A stretch of DNA of 64,000 nucleotides from Ciona savignyi (Eukaryota; Chordata; Ascidiacea; Phlebobranchia; Cionidae), in NCBI GenBank assembly GCA_000149265.1, contig CH003018.1, positions 368,792 through 432,791 of the forward strand, read 5' to 3'. The notes under the pieces were generated by a model. The model worked only from the letters and a program-made list of their open reading frames with translations. It did no database searches and was not told where the DNA came from. The position numbers were made by a program, and so were the translations under genes. Positions 34,593-46,300 of the stretch are shown here, piece after piece (the first letter of the stretch is position 1; the number at the start of each line of letters is the position of its first letter).

Positions 34593-35061
34593 CCAGTATG
34601 GAAAGTATGGCAGCTGCACATTCGACTTTTATTTCCCTGCATCTTTGCACATTTGGGTAATTTCACACACGCTCACGGGCTGGCGGACAGGTGATTGTTT
34701 TTTATACCGAGCGTACGCTCTGGAGCAAGCTTTTATGAAAAAACAAACCAACGGTGCTCCGGCTCGTGAGCATGTGTGTTGACCCGGCCTTACGTTTTAA
34801 ACATAAACATCGTTAATTTCCAACAAACCTGTAAACCTACCTCTGGTCGGGTAATTTACTTTTAGTACATTTTTTGTTATGTAGACAGATATGTTAGCTG
34901 ACTGATATGATATATTTAGGATAGAATAAAATGTTTGTTTAAGATTTTGATAAAACAGTAAGGAGAATTGTGTGCACACTTCAATTGCACACTGCACACT
35001 TAAATATTTGATGCGTGCACACTTGAGATCTTGGCGAAAAGTGACATACTATCCATACAGG
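34593..35061. mobile_element. hAT-type MITE, family 1, copy 2, inserted in a SINE
   Basis: Ends CCAGTATGGAAAGTATG and CATACTATCCATACAGG form inverted repeats, and both sides carry ATCATCAG (34585-34592, 35062-35069), an exact 8-bp duplication. The interior matches the 3783-4174 copy in inverse orientation. The right flank continues as SINE body sequence. Confidence 0.85.
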
Positions 35062-35069
35062 ATCATCAG

Positions 35070-35480
35070 ATTACCTCATGCCTAGTCAGGTGACTGGAGT
35101 TATTGTAGCGTGTTGTGTATAATTTGACATATTTCTTCAATTTTTGTATAACCCATTACATCCGGTACCTCTAAATACTACAGGGCCGCTTGGATCGCAT
35201 GGAGCGCTTGGATCACTCACTATTATATTAATGTTAGGGTTGGGGTTAAAGTTAGTTCTGGGGTTGAGATTAGTGTTTGGAACAGAGTTAAATTACTTTT
35301 TATAGCAATCTAAGTGATTCAAGCGCTCAAAGTTGTCCTGTAGTATTTAGAGGCACCCCATTAAATTCAGTGGGTTTAGGCAATGTCTGTTAAGTGCCTT
35401 GAAAAAAGACACAACCAACTAGCTAGTAACCAGTTTCGAAGCAGCAACGCTTCGTCTAAACCCTAAAGTGTGAAGCTTTA
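35070..35480 (-). repeat. Old SINE broken by a MITE
   Basis: ATTACCTCATGCCTAGTCAGG and TATTGTAGCGTGTTGTGTA at the left, and TTCAGTGGGTTTAGGCAATG, GACACAACCAACTAGCTAG at the right, are SINE body blocks in minus orientation, separated by about 180 foreign bases. Confidence 0.7.
35167..35347. mobile_element. Small MITE with ~21-bp terminal inverted repeats
   Basis: GGTACCTCTAAATACTACAG at the left is repeated inverted at the right end (CTGTAGTATTTAGAGGCACC), one mismatch. CCATTA occurs on both sides, a possible target duplication. It interrupts a SINE. The interior has TTAGGGTTGGGGTT-like text; no reading frame. Confidence 0.6.
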
Positions 35481-36620
35481 AACCAACAGTTTTGCGCAAA
35501 ATGAAGGAAAGAGATAAAAAAGGCTTACTAGAAGTTGCCAAACTCAACTAAGAACACGACAATTAAACCTTTCTTTATATCTCGGATAGTAAAACCTGGC
35601 TTTTATTTAGTTTCTTTGTTTCATAAAACAAACACAAAAAAAACACATTTCGCTTGACACTGATGCGAACCAAATTAATACTATAGGATCTCTATGGCTT
35701 TGATAGAAACTTATAAACAACGAGTATCGCAAATGTTGATATGAGACACTGCGTATACTGCAGTGAGAGTTTTTCAATTGCAACGGATGTTTATGTGCAG
35801 TGGAAAAACATGTTTGTGGGCTACTTTGTTGGTCACTGTAGCGTACACGCCAATAGAAAAGCATCTTTGTTGGAAACACAAGGAAAATTCCAATATTGAA
35901 CACAGAAATGATGTATATGACTAGTTCGTGGCCATATAATTAAAAACTTTCGCGTAACTTACTTGCCTACAAACTATAGAGGTTCATTATTAATGGGAAG
36001 TTGCATCGTTATTCCGCAATCTATGAGAGAGAAAAAATATTGAGCAAAATACAAGAAGGTTGCCATAGAAGATTGAACACGGCAGTGTGTTGGCCAGCGA
36101 TCAATCGGAATGTTGAACAACTCTTACAAAATAGCAATATCTGATAAGGCTAGGTCTATTTATAACAATCTGGAGACAATAAGCCGTAGTTCGTATCAGA
36201 AAGTAGCTGCATATTTGTATTATTGAAAAAATTACACTAACATTCTTTTTGTGGATTATTTTATCGAAGTAGCCGTGTTATACATCAATACTACATCAAC
36301 CAATGTAATAATTAAAATTAGAAGCAAATTTCCCATAAACTTACATGGGTGCCGACAAAAGCGAAACTGTAACTTTCGGAATCAAGCCAAGCCTTTGCCG
36401 AAACTGTTTCCGGCCACGTAGGCTACGTCTAGATTAAAAAGCATACAAACAACTAAGACATGTTTGACAGCGTGGTTCTTGGTTAAAATACCCACCACAG
36501 CCAGTGTTTAAACAAAGTCAGCCTTGGTCAAATGCGCAGAAACCGGAGGCAACTGCGAACTGTCTCTATGAATCTTCCACAAGAACGTTCGGGCGCTTTT
36601 AATTCTCGCTGTAGTCTTAG

Positions 36621-36691
36621 CACCGAAAATGTGGTACGATTATGCCCATGTTATCACGTATTATAAACCCCAGCACATGTATTTAATCTCC
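36621..36691 (-). pseudogene. Third ALDH5A1 copy, only the last codons and 3' end remain
   Basis: CCCAGCACATGTATTTAATCTCC and the preceding TATGCCCATG...ATCACGTA match the 3' ends of both complete ALDH5A1 copies (37310-37370 and 52590-52650). On the minus strand this encodes EIKYMCWG followed by a stop. At 36691 the match ends abruptly and LINE-derived sequence starts. Confidence 0.75.
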
Positions 36692-37060
36692 AAATCTTAG
36701 AGCTATATTATAACAAACACTGAATTGTATAAGTTAAAGATAATTTATTCGAAAAATTTAAGATGTGTCTTGGTGAGCCGAAGACATTAACTCACCTATT
36801 CTTTGTTTACCATAGTAAACTAAAAAAAAGCCCCTTCGTAAACGCCTTCACTGATTTTGTCGTAAATGTGAAATTTTCTTAAAAAATGACGCTGTTCGTA
36901 AGAACACTCTATTAAAACACAATTTAAAATGGTCTGGGCTTATGTGAACTGTTATCTATGTTTTGGTATATCTGTACATTGCAGCTTTAAGATGTCATGA
37001 CAGATATATAAGCCCGAGGCACCTCTGTTTCCGGCCCCTTTCTTTCTCAGTACATGCAAT
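36692..37060 (+). mobile_element. LINE 3' end, truncated copy
   Basis: AAATCTTAGAGC, AACAAACACTGAATTG, AAGATGTGTCTTGGTGAGCC and GTCTGGGCTTATGTGAACTG align with 51797-52350, the 3' end of the L1/Tx1-like element in the right-hand duplication unit. It probably ends near the AATAAATAACTT at 37057. Confidence 0.7.
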
Positions 37061-37335
37061 AAATAACTTAAAATCGCTTTTTAATACTATAGTTTTAGCA
37101 CGAATCGTGGGGAAACCCATGTTGTTACACAACGTATTTATCCTTATTACCAAACCACACAACATCTTAAATTAAAGATTTATTTAAGGAAGTGAAAACG
37201 AAAAAATATCCACGACAATCTACATATTTTTTTAATAATTGCAAAAAAATATGTTTGACATATATGAAACATTTTGAGGTACATGACCACCGAAAACCTG
37301 GTTGCGTTTATGCCCACGCTAGCACGTAATTGTGA

Positions 37336-40300
37336 TTAGACACCCCAGCACATGTATTTAATCTCCGAAAATTCATCCAGTGCAACCTGAGAGCCTTCTC
37401 TACCCAGACCCGACTCTTTTACACCACCAAAGGGTGCTTCTGGTGCACTACTCAGGCATTCATTTATCCCAACCATTCCCACTTCCAGTTGTTCGGCAAC
37501 TCGCCAACATTGCGCCACATCATTACTAAAGAAATATCCTAAAACAAGAAAGCGATTTATGTACGAAAGGAAAAAAAAATATACATAAGTGGTAATCAAA
37601 TATTTAACAATAAAGTAATTGTTACCTGCTAGACCAAAACGAGTATCATTCGCCATGGCTAAAACCTCCTTCTCAGTGCTAAATCTGCAAATATACAACA
37701 TAACTATAACTGAATTTAACCTAATAAAGAAACATGTTTGGATATCATTAGGGATTTTAATGTATTAATTGACACATACGTATTACTTGACAGGCATGCT
37801 CTGTTCTACCTGTTTAGCTATAATACATTGTTTGGTTGGACATGTTGCTGAGAAGTTTTTACGAAAGTCATCGCTACCAGGCATATTAATAATTTTACTC
37901 GAATTGTTTGTTTTACTGTATTTTTATGCCTAATAGCCAGGTCTTCGGGAATAAACTTCGTCCCAGCAACATGCCCAACCAGACAATGTATTGATATTCA
38001 TATTATAGCTGAATAGGTAGGACACAGCATGTATGTCAATTGATACCTATATGTGTCAATTCATATGCGATATGCACAATCTTCGGATTTTAAGGACACA
38101 CTTACATATGTTTAAAATTGATATCTATTTTATTACTCTGAAAAACAATTTACTGTACTTAAAGACTATGCCTGATTTAGGGCCAATTTAATACCAAAGT
38201 GTCAAAAATATACTGAAAATACTCACTTTATGATTGAAGCAATAGGACCAAATGTTTCCTCATTGCAGCATCTCATAGATGGAGTAACATCTGTTATCAC
38301 TGTTGGTTCAAAAAACGTTCCACCTAGTTTGCCACGTTTGCCCCCGCACACAACTTTTCCACCGTTTTTTATAGCGTCTTCCACCTGGCTCTCAACCTGT
38401 GTTGTACAGAATTTTAACTACTGTGTTGTACAATGCACTTCACCATGAATCATCCATTTTAGTCCAAATATAAGTTATCCCAATATGGCATGAAAAACAA
38501 ACATATCATGTTCTATACATAGTGGCTTTAAAATAAAATATTCGAAAATATACCGAATACAGTGGAACCCCGCTTACCTGACCACCTACGGTACCGTCAT
38601 CAAGCGGTTGCGTTAACGGGGTGGTAGTGTAAGTGGATTTTGATTTGGAGCAAGTTGTCGTTACATGCAGCCTAAACGTTTGCCTTTTTGCTAAATTTTC
38701 ACCAAATGCCATTATTTTTATCCGATACTGCAGAATAAATTGAATACCAAAGTTTATATTATAAGATTTAGTTCTGTTTGCTACATTTTTTTCGTGTGCG
38801 CTCATTTAATCTTATTGTTTTGATCATAAAAGAAATTTACCTTATTATTTTGGTGACAAAGGCAAATTATTTAGCACTTGTGCTCTCTTAAGCGGAGTCA
38901 AAGTTGAAGTTTTAAAATATGGCGGTCCTGCTTTGGAAACCGGGGTGGTCGCGTTATTGAAACATAATTCAATGCATTACCATAGTAAATTATTTGGGAC
39001 CGCACTGAAGTGGTCCTAATAATGAGGTGGTCGTGATATCGTCAAGCGGGGTTCAACTGTAGTATGTAAATGTACCTTTTGTACTGCTTTCTCATTGATC
39101 ATTGGCCCAAATGTCACCTTGGAATCCAATGGGTCTCCGAATTTCAGTTCCTTCTTAATGGCAGCTATTAGCTGTTCCACAAATTCATCATGAATAGATT
39201 CTTGAACAAATATTCGGTTTGCACAAACGCAAGTCTGTATAGAAGGATATTTTGAAGTTGTTTTAGTTTATTGGTAAGATTGCATCATTAGTGCACATTT
39301 TGAGAATGAAATATAAGTAAGAACAAAAATGTTTATAATTTATTAAACTTGTGCTACATTGTCATTGTACAAAACAACTACTTATAACTTATGAAGGTAT
39401 TTTAGTTATTACAAAACATAAATGATTGATTTTGTCAATAATTTAGGGTTTACTTATTGTTTAACCATGATCGTAATTGAGAATGCTAGCTTTACATTTA
39501 TGATACGCACAACTACAAGGCCGAGGTTAAACTTAATTACTTCACACATAGTATTTTACATTAGATCTAGAAAAATCAATATTTCATTGACCATATTGAT
39601 TTTAAAATGTGACATGGGAAAAAAATTTAATGAGAAATCGCTAATTCTAGCTAATCTCATACAGGATAATTAACTTTAGCTGTTCTGTTGCATAAACTAA
39701 GGAAACCAATTGGGTAAGCATGTAAAGCTTCTAATTAAGGCCATTATAAATAAACAATAAGTGTATAAAAATAATTTTGTAAACAAGATCTTTTTAGAGT
39801 TGAAGTACAATGTGCATGAATTTCATTAATATTTAAATGTAAAACATTTGGAAAATAGACATGCCAACTATCACTTACCTGCCCCATGTAACTGAACTTG
39901 CAGACCATTACATTTGCAACCGCTTTCTTTAGATCATCTGATTTAAAGACAATAAAAGGAGCAAGACCACCAAGCTCCAAAGACACTTTCTTCACCGTGT
40001 TTGATGCCAATCCAAGCAATATCTGCATGTGCCGTAAGGTACTAAATAAACTAATGACTATAAAACAATATCATTTTTCTTTAACATTACACCCATAAAC
40101 ACGTTAAAACAAACAAAATTTTATGTTTTTAACCAGACAAGACAGGGGTTGGCAACCTTTATGACTGGTCACAACCCCTTTATAAATTGTTATAATTGTG
40201 TGGCCTACCTTGTGTTTTTTTTGAATCAGCCCTTATATGAGAAACTATTATATGAGAAGTCTTAATTTCAGGTGTTTAGCCAAACTAAGACTTAAAGTTG

Positions 40301-43300
40301 AAAAAATTATCTGTGCACATACAAGTTTGCATAACATACATACATTTGTGTAACATACCTACTTTTCTGTGTACTAAACAAATAATTACAACACATGAAT
40401 TGAGATATTTTTATCCCAATAAAATCCTTTATATTTGCTTTAAAAAACACTCAATGCCGATTTATAGACTAAGATCGTGTAGCAGTTGTTGACCCATGGC
40501 CTTTTAATTAACACAAGGTATACCTTCCCAGTAGCAGTGGAACCTGTGAAGGAAACAGCAGCAACATCTGGATGAGTACAAATTACTTCTACGATCTCTG
40601 GAGCATGCTCTCTTGATGATGGGATGATGTTTAGGACACCAGCAGGTAATCCTGCCTCTTCTCCTAACTAAAAATTTATATTTTTATTTTGGTAACCTAT
40701 AGTAGTACTGCAAAATCTGGCGGCGCTTAAGGCTTTTTACCAATTCAAAATCCGGACGAAAGTTGATTCCAATTTTGGCGACGCGCGAGGCCGCGAAGGA
40801 GCGTTGGACACGAGCCAACTGCGCGATAGTAGTCTGTAACCTACCACATACGGAAAGACAGTTAACCAACATTGTTTAATCTTAGTGGAAATAAACGATT
40901 TAAACAAAAACAAAGTAGCCTAATCTCTATTGTATGTAAATATAACACATTTCAATAGCTCCAAGAAAACCTACAAATCCTAAATCGAACGGCAATATTA
41001 GAATACGCTCCTTAACCTATCCCAGCCAGGGCTAAATAAAGTGAGTTATTCTATCCAAAGATAACAATCGTGGGCGTTGATCAAAACTAATGGATAATGG
41101 TCCATTTATCAAGATAACACCCGCCGAATCCCTACGTGAAGAGAAGTGACAACTATCCTACCAAACCATACGAGATTGATTCACGAATGTTGTAAAGTCA
41201 GAATTAAACCGCAATGCAATCAAATCACATGCAGTGGTTTACCAGGACCAGTGGCGTACCTAGCCGGGGGGACAACGTAGACACTGTCTACCCAAGATTC
41301 TGGGACAATAAAAAAAGAAATGAAAAAAATAAAGATTATGAGGCGATTTTAAATTTCTCCGTAATTCTAATTACGCGAGTCATCTTTAAAGTATTCAGAG
41401 GTTTTAACAAAGCGATCTTTCGTCGTTATCTTCAAATTACCGCGTAAATCGCATTCCAATATAAAAATATTGCTTTGCTTGCAAAATGATAAGTTTGCGT
41501 CTTTTTGACCACGTGGTTAAGGATCATTAAGCTATTACGTAATCATAGACTTACACGCGTGTTTCTCAATGTTCTTTTATTATCAGTTATCACCGATTAC
41601 ATTTGCGGAGATTGTAATCAGTCTAGGCAACACGGACATTAAGACCACGTGCCGGCCAGTATCTTAATTGCACGAAGGTTGTAGATGTTAAGGTGTTTTC
41701 ATATCAAACCATTTGTTCGAATGATTTTTTTGCGTATTTCTAATTTGATTAAAAACACACAACAGAGCGTTATAAAACTGTCATTCGTCAGAATACCACG
41801 TGCCACAGTCAGGCCCGGTGCTAGGAACCGCGGGGCCCAATTAGAAATGTGATGGCGGGGCCCCTACTCTTCATAGCAAAATTTATAAGTGTTTATATAT
41901 CATAAAATACATACCAGTAGATACAAACTACAAAAATAGACTTTTAATACTTGCTATAAAACAAATTAAGGTAATGTGGATGCTTATTTACGATATACCG
42001 GTATTGTTTTACTTCCAAACATATATATTGTTTAGCAACCATATTCATTATGACGTAACAGGCAGACACAGAAATATAAATTTGACTTAGTTACGATGCA
42101 TAACAAATTGATATTATGAGATAGAATATTATTTTACTTTTTATTTTACGTTTCAGGAGTATTTTAAACCTCGTAATACAGAAAGACCCACGCTAGCGCG
42201 GGGCCCCTTCAAGGTGCGGGGCCCAATTTGATCTAATCGGTCAAATCGGCCTAAAACCGGCCCTGGCCACAGTCCGGTAATAAATGAAACTACGGAAATA
42301 CGAATATCAATACGGAAGGGAATTAAAAATGCTATTGCAAGCTTACCGCTAATGGTACAATATAGCTGAAATATACGACATGGTTGATTGTAAAGCATTT
42401 TTTTGTGATTTTGACTGAACGAAATTGTATGTACTTATAAACGTTTAATTGCGGCTCTAAACAAAATGGCGTTTAGTCCAGATGTCAGTCAAAGCTCCGA
42501 GAGCCTGTAGGAAACCGCAACTCGTGGTGGTCTTTATTCCTTTGATGGGGGGGACTTATCGCGCTCGCTCGCTCCAGGTGCAGTTGTCTGCGTGGTTCAC
42601 TCGGAGATTTGACTGACATTTGGACGAAACAATATTTCATATAATGATTTATTTAATTTGCAAAATAGATGGGGGCTGATCATTTGGATAATAAACATTT
42701 TTCAGTAAAGGATTTTTATTATAGTGCGCATTACCAGTAGGGCTGCGAATTAACGGTCAATTTAAAAACGGTTAACTGATGTAACAACAATCGGTTAACT
42801 GTTAACCGATTTTCTTTAGGCTACTGTCAAATCGGCACCGTTTTTGGCAAAGAATTTTATAGGTCGGGCAGCGGTTCGTCGATACATAGCGTTCGCCACT
42901 AAACAAGCCGCAGAGCGTGGCGGCGTTGCCTTTTATCTTGTCGCGCTGATTCCAGATAAGAAAATTGGCCCGAATCCAAGATCACGTGTATTTACAGCGA
43001 TTGTGATCTTTCCTATTGGCGGTTCGAACTATTTTACTCAAACAAAAATTAAAAAACAAAATTAATTTGCTAAGATTAAAAAAACAAGAAATTGATTAGA
43101 AATATATTTACAACGACGTGCAATTCCCGTTTAAATAATTACGTAGAGATGTGTAATTACGTAAGATTGATTTGACGTCCGTAACGCAATTCCGATGTCC
43201 GAATTACGTAACTGAACCTAATTTCGTATTTACGCCCAGCTCTATGCATAGCATTGAAGCATACTACAGTTGTCAGACAGGTATTTCACGTCAGAAAAGC

Positions 43301-46300
43301 GTGCGTTTTACCAATCAACGAACAAATAAGAGTTTTAAAAAAGAGTTGTTAAAAAACGGTTAAACGGTTAAAATTTGACATGACGGTTAACCATAACCAA
43401 TAATTTTTCGCACCCCTAATTACCAGAATATTTTTTGGGCAATTCGGAATTTATATAAAATAGTAGTATCATTAAACATAGCGCAACTTTGATTAAATTG
43501 CGTCTATAGTAATGAGAGCGATTTTCTGCCCTTTATGCAGGGAAAATAGCGAAAAATTTTTTTCGCGCTTACGCGCGAAATCAAGTGCTCGCTTCGCTCG
43601 CGGTTGTCTACCCGGTTACAGAATCCTGGGTACGCCACTGACCAGGACAGAAAGTAAAAAAGGCTTGAAAGCGAATCGAAATTCAAATTAGAAAAGAACT
43701 GTAAAACGAAAGCTACTTAATAAATGCAGATAGAATGTCGAGTATTTTGTGTGTTTTTTTGCTGTGATACAGGTGAACAAATTCAGGTGGTTCGTTCGAT
43801 ACGAAGCAACGAATCGCCTTTATGGGCATTGTGTACCCATGACTATATAATTTGCAAATCCGACCAACCGTCAAAACGGCATTTTTCGGCGATTTTACTA
43901 ATTCTGCTTCGTGATGCAGGTCTTTACAATACATGTGGAAAAAGGTATATATGTGCCTGGAGATTTAACCCGCTTCGCGTTTTTCGTAGTGGTCGGCCTT
44001 CACATTTAAATGTTGAGACAGCATCACAGCGGTCCATGTGTGTAGTCGCAATATTGCTTCATGGCAAATCTTGCAAATGAAAATCTTTAAATCTTGAATA
44101 ATCAAAATACAAGTAAATTTCCCTCCTGTGTCAGCCACATTATTATGGGTCCCATTTGAAAAAATGGGACACATATTGTTTTTGTCCGTTTTTTTTTTCT
44201 TTTTTTTTTTTTTTCGTCAAACGCTTGACAGGCATGGTATGTCGCCCCGACATCTACCAGAACGAATAACGGAATCGCAATGAGACTTCGCCATATGTTA
44301 GACAACATGTTCTAGATGAACAGAAACCAAAATTTGGGGAGATAAAACCAGGGGAATTCCCCTGGGACGTTAAAAACCAAAACGGAATTTTTTTCTAAAA
44401 AATTCACTTTTTTGGGCAAAGCGCTTAAACGACAGCACCAATTTGAATAAGATTTGGTGAAATGTAAGTGCATTAGTAACTGATTTAACCCTAAGAAGAA
44501 ATAAAAAAATTACCTAGGGAAATACCCTAAACAATAGGATTTTGTTCTCAAATCATGATTGTGACAAGCACGCCATGTCGCCCCAACATCTACCAGAAGG
44601 AAAAATGGAATCGAAATGAAACTTTGGTATTTGTTAGACAACATGGTCTAGATATACAGAAACCAAAATTTTGGGTGATAAATCCAGGGGAATTCCCCTG
44701 AAACGTTACAGAAAAAGCGGTATTTTTTTCTAAAAAAACAGCTTTTTTTGGGCATAGCGCTTAAACGACAGCACCAATTTGAATCAGATTTGGTAAAATG
44801 TAAGTGCATTAGTAACTGATTTAACACTTAAAAGAAATAAAAAAATTACCTAGGGAAATACCCTAAACAATAAGATTTTGTTCTCAAATCATGATTGTGA
44901 CAAGCACGCCATGTCGCCCCGACATCTACCAGAAGGAAAAATGGAATCGCAATAAAATTTTGGTGTTTTTTAGACAACATGGTCTAGATATACAGAAACC
45001 CAAATTTCCGGTGATAAATCCAGGAAAATTCCCCTGGGTCGTTACAAAACAAAACGGTATTTTTTTCTAAAAAAATTGACTTTTTTGGGCATAGCGCTTG
45101 AACGGCTGTTACAATTAGAATCAGATTTTCTAAAATGAAAGTGCATTAGTGACTGATTTATCACTTAGAAAAAATAAAAAAATTACCTATATCTTAAAAA
45201 TAGGATTTTGTTCTCAAATCATGAGTGTGACAAGCATGCCATGTCGCCTCGACATCTACCAAAAGTAGTAATGGAATCGCAAAAAAAAATGGACATTTGT
45301 AAGAGAACATGGTTTAGATACGAAGAAACCAAAATTTTGGGTAATGAATCCAGGGGAATTCCCCTGAGACGTTAAAATCCAAAAGGTTTTTTCCCAATAA
45401 ATTAGCTTTTTGGGGCATATAGCGCTTGAACGGCTGCTCTAATTTTGATCAGATTTGGCGAAATGTTGGACTATTAGACACTTTGTGCCAATTAAAAGAA
45501 AGAAAACATTTACTTAGGGTAATTACGTTAAAAACGACGATATGTTCCTGAATTATGTTTGTGACTGGCATGCCATATCGCACTGACAAATAAGACAAGC
45601 AGTCGACAAATCAGATTAAAACTTTAAGAATTGTTACATAACATGACCCACATATGTAAAAACAGAAACTTATCTACTAAACCTAGGGGAATTCCCTGGC
45701 ACATGAAATCGGGCTGTTTTGGCAATTTAGCTTCATTTCACTTCAGCGCTTGAAAAGAAGGTTTAATTTAAAATATTTGTGGTGAAAATGTTCGTAAATT
45801 TAAGACGTTTATTCTTTTTTAACTACACATGGAAAAGAAGTTTGGCTTGATAACTCTGGGACCCATGCGTTTATGCTTGCAGAAACAAAGTACATATACT
45901 CAGTGTATAAAATACAAATTGTGGTTAGGAACCCTGTAGCATGAGTATATGGCCTACAACATGTGGTTTACAAATAGTGGTGGTTAAACACGTGGTTGAC
46001 ACTCTCTAGTTTTACTTATAAATGTACTTGATAATAATACTTTCTGCATCGTTTTTATAAACGTTGTGCATATAACATTGTCTGTGGTCAAGTTATCTGC
46101 AACATTGGTAAGCAGTTCCAGTGATGTAGTTATCTGTACGAAATTTCTTTCGCCACCATAAAGTCAATGTACTTGACTGATCGAAAATGCTTGCACCGAA
46201 CGATAAAACTTGCTGTCATACGTTTTAAAACATTTTGAGTGTTGGTGAGACTGTCTGCTTGCTGTGTGGTTTAACTATCGACGGACCCAGACTAACCGGT

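Larger units (their letters stand above)
33870..36620. other. Non-coding stretch upstream of LARGE, repeat-filled
   Basis: The promoter of the minus-strand LARGE gene should lie just right of 33870, but I see no clear core elements. SINE fragments (about 34480-34560, 35070-35165 and 35348-35480) and two MITEs (34593-35061, 35167-35347) fill the middle. 35500-36620 shows no gene. Confidence 0.5.
41249..43640. mobile_element. Outer hAT-type element with two nested hAT-type elements
   Basis: Ends CAGTGGCGTACCTAG and CTGGGTACGCCACTG are inverted repeats; the flanks both read ACCAGGAC (41241-41248, 43641-43648), an exact 8-bp duplication. Subtracting the two inner elements leaves about 1.24 kb with no transposase-like frame. 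Confidence 0.88.

Noticed and set aside
43724..44080. 118-codon plus-strand frame between two elements
   Set aside because: Composition is not protein-like, no splice context, and it overlaps repeat-rich intron DNA absent from the sister gene.
44239..45575. CRISPR-like array
   Set aside because: The genome is eukaryotic, the period is about 335 bases, and whole units are similar rather than repeat-spacer.
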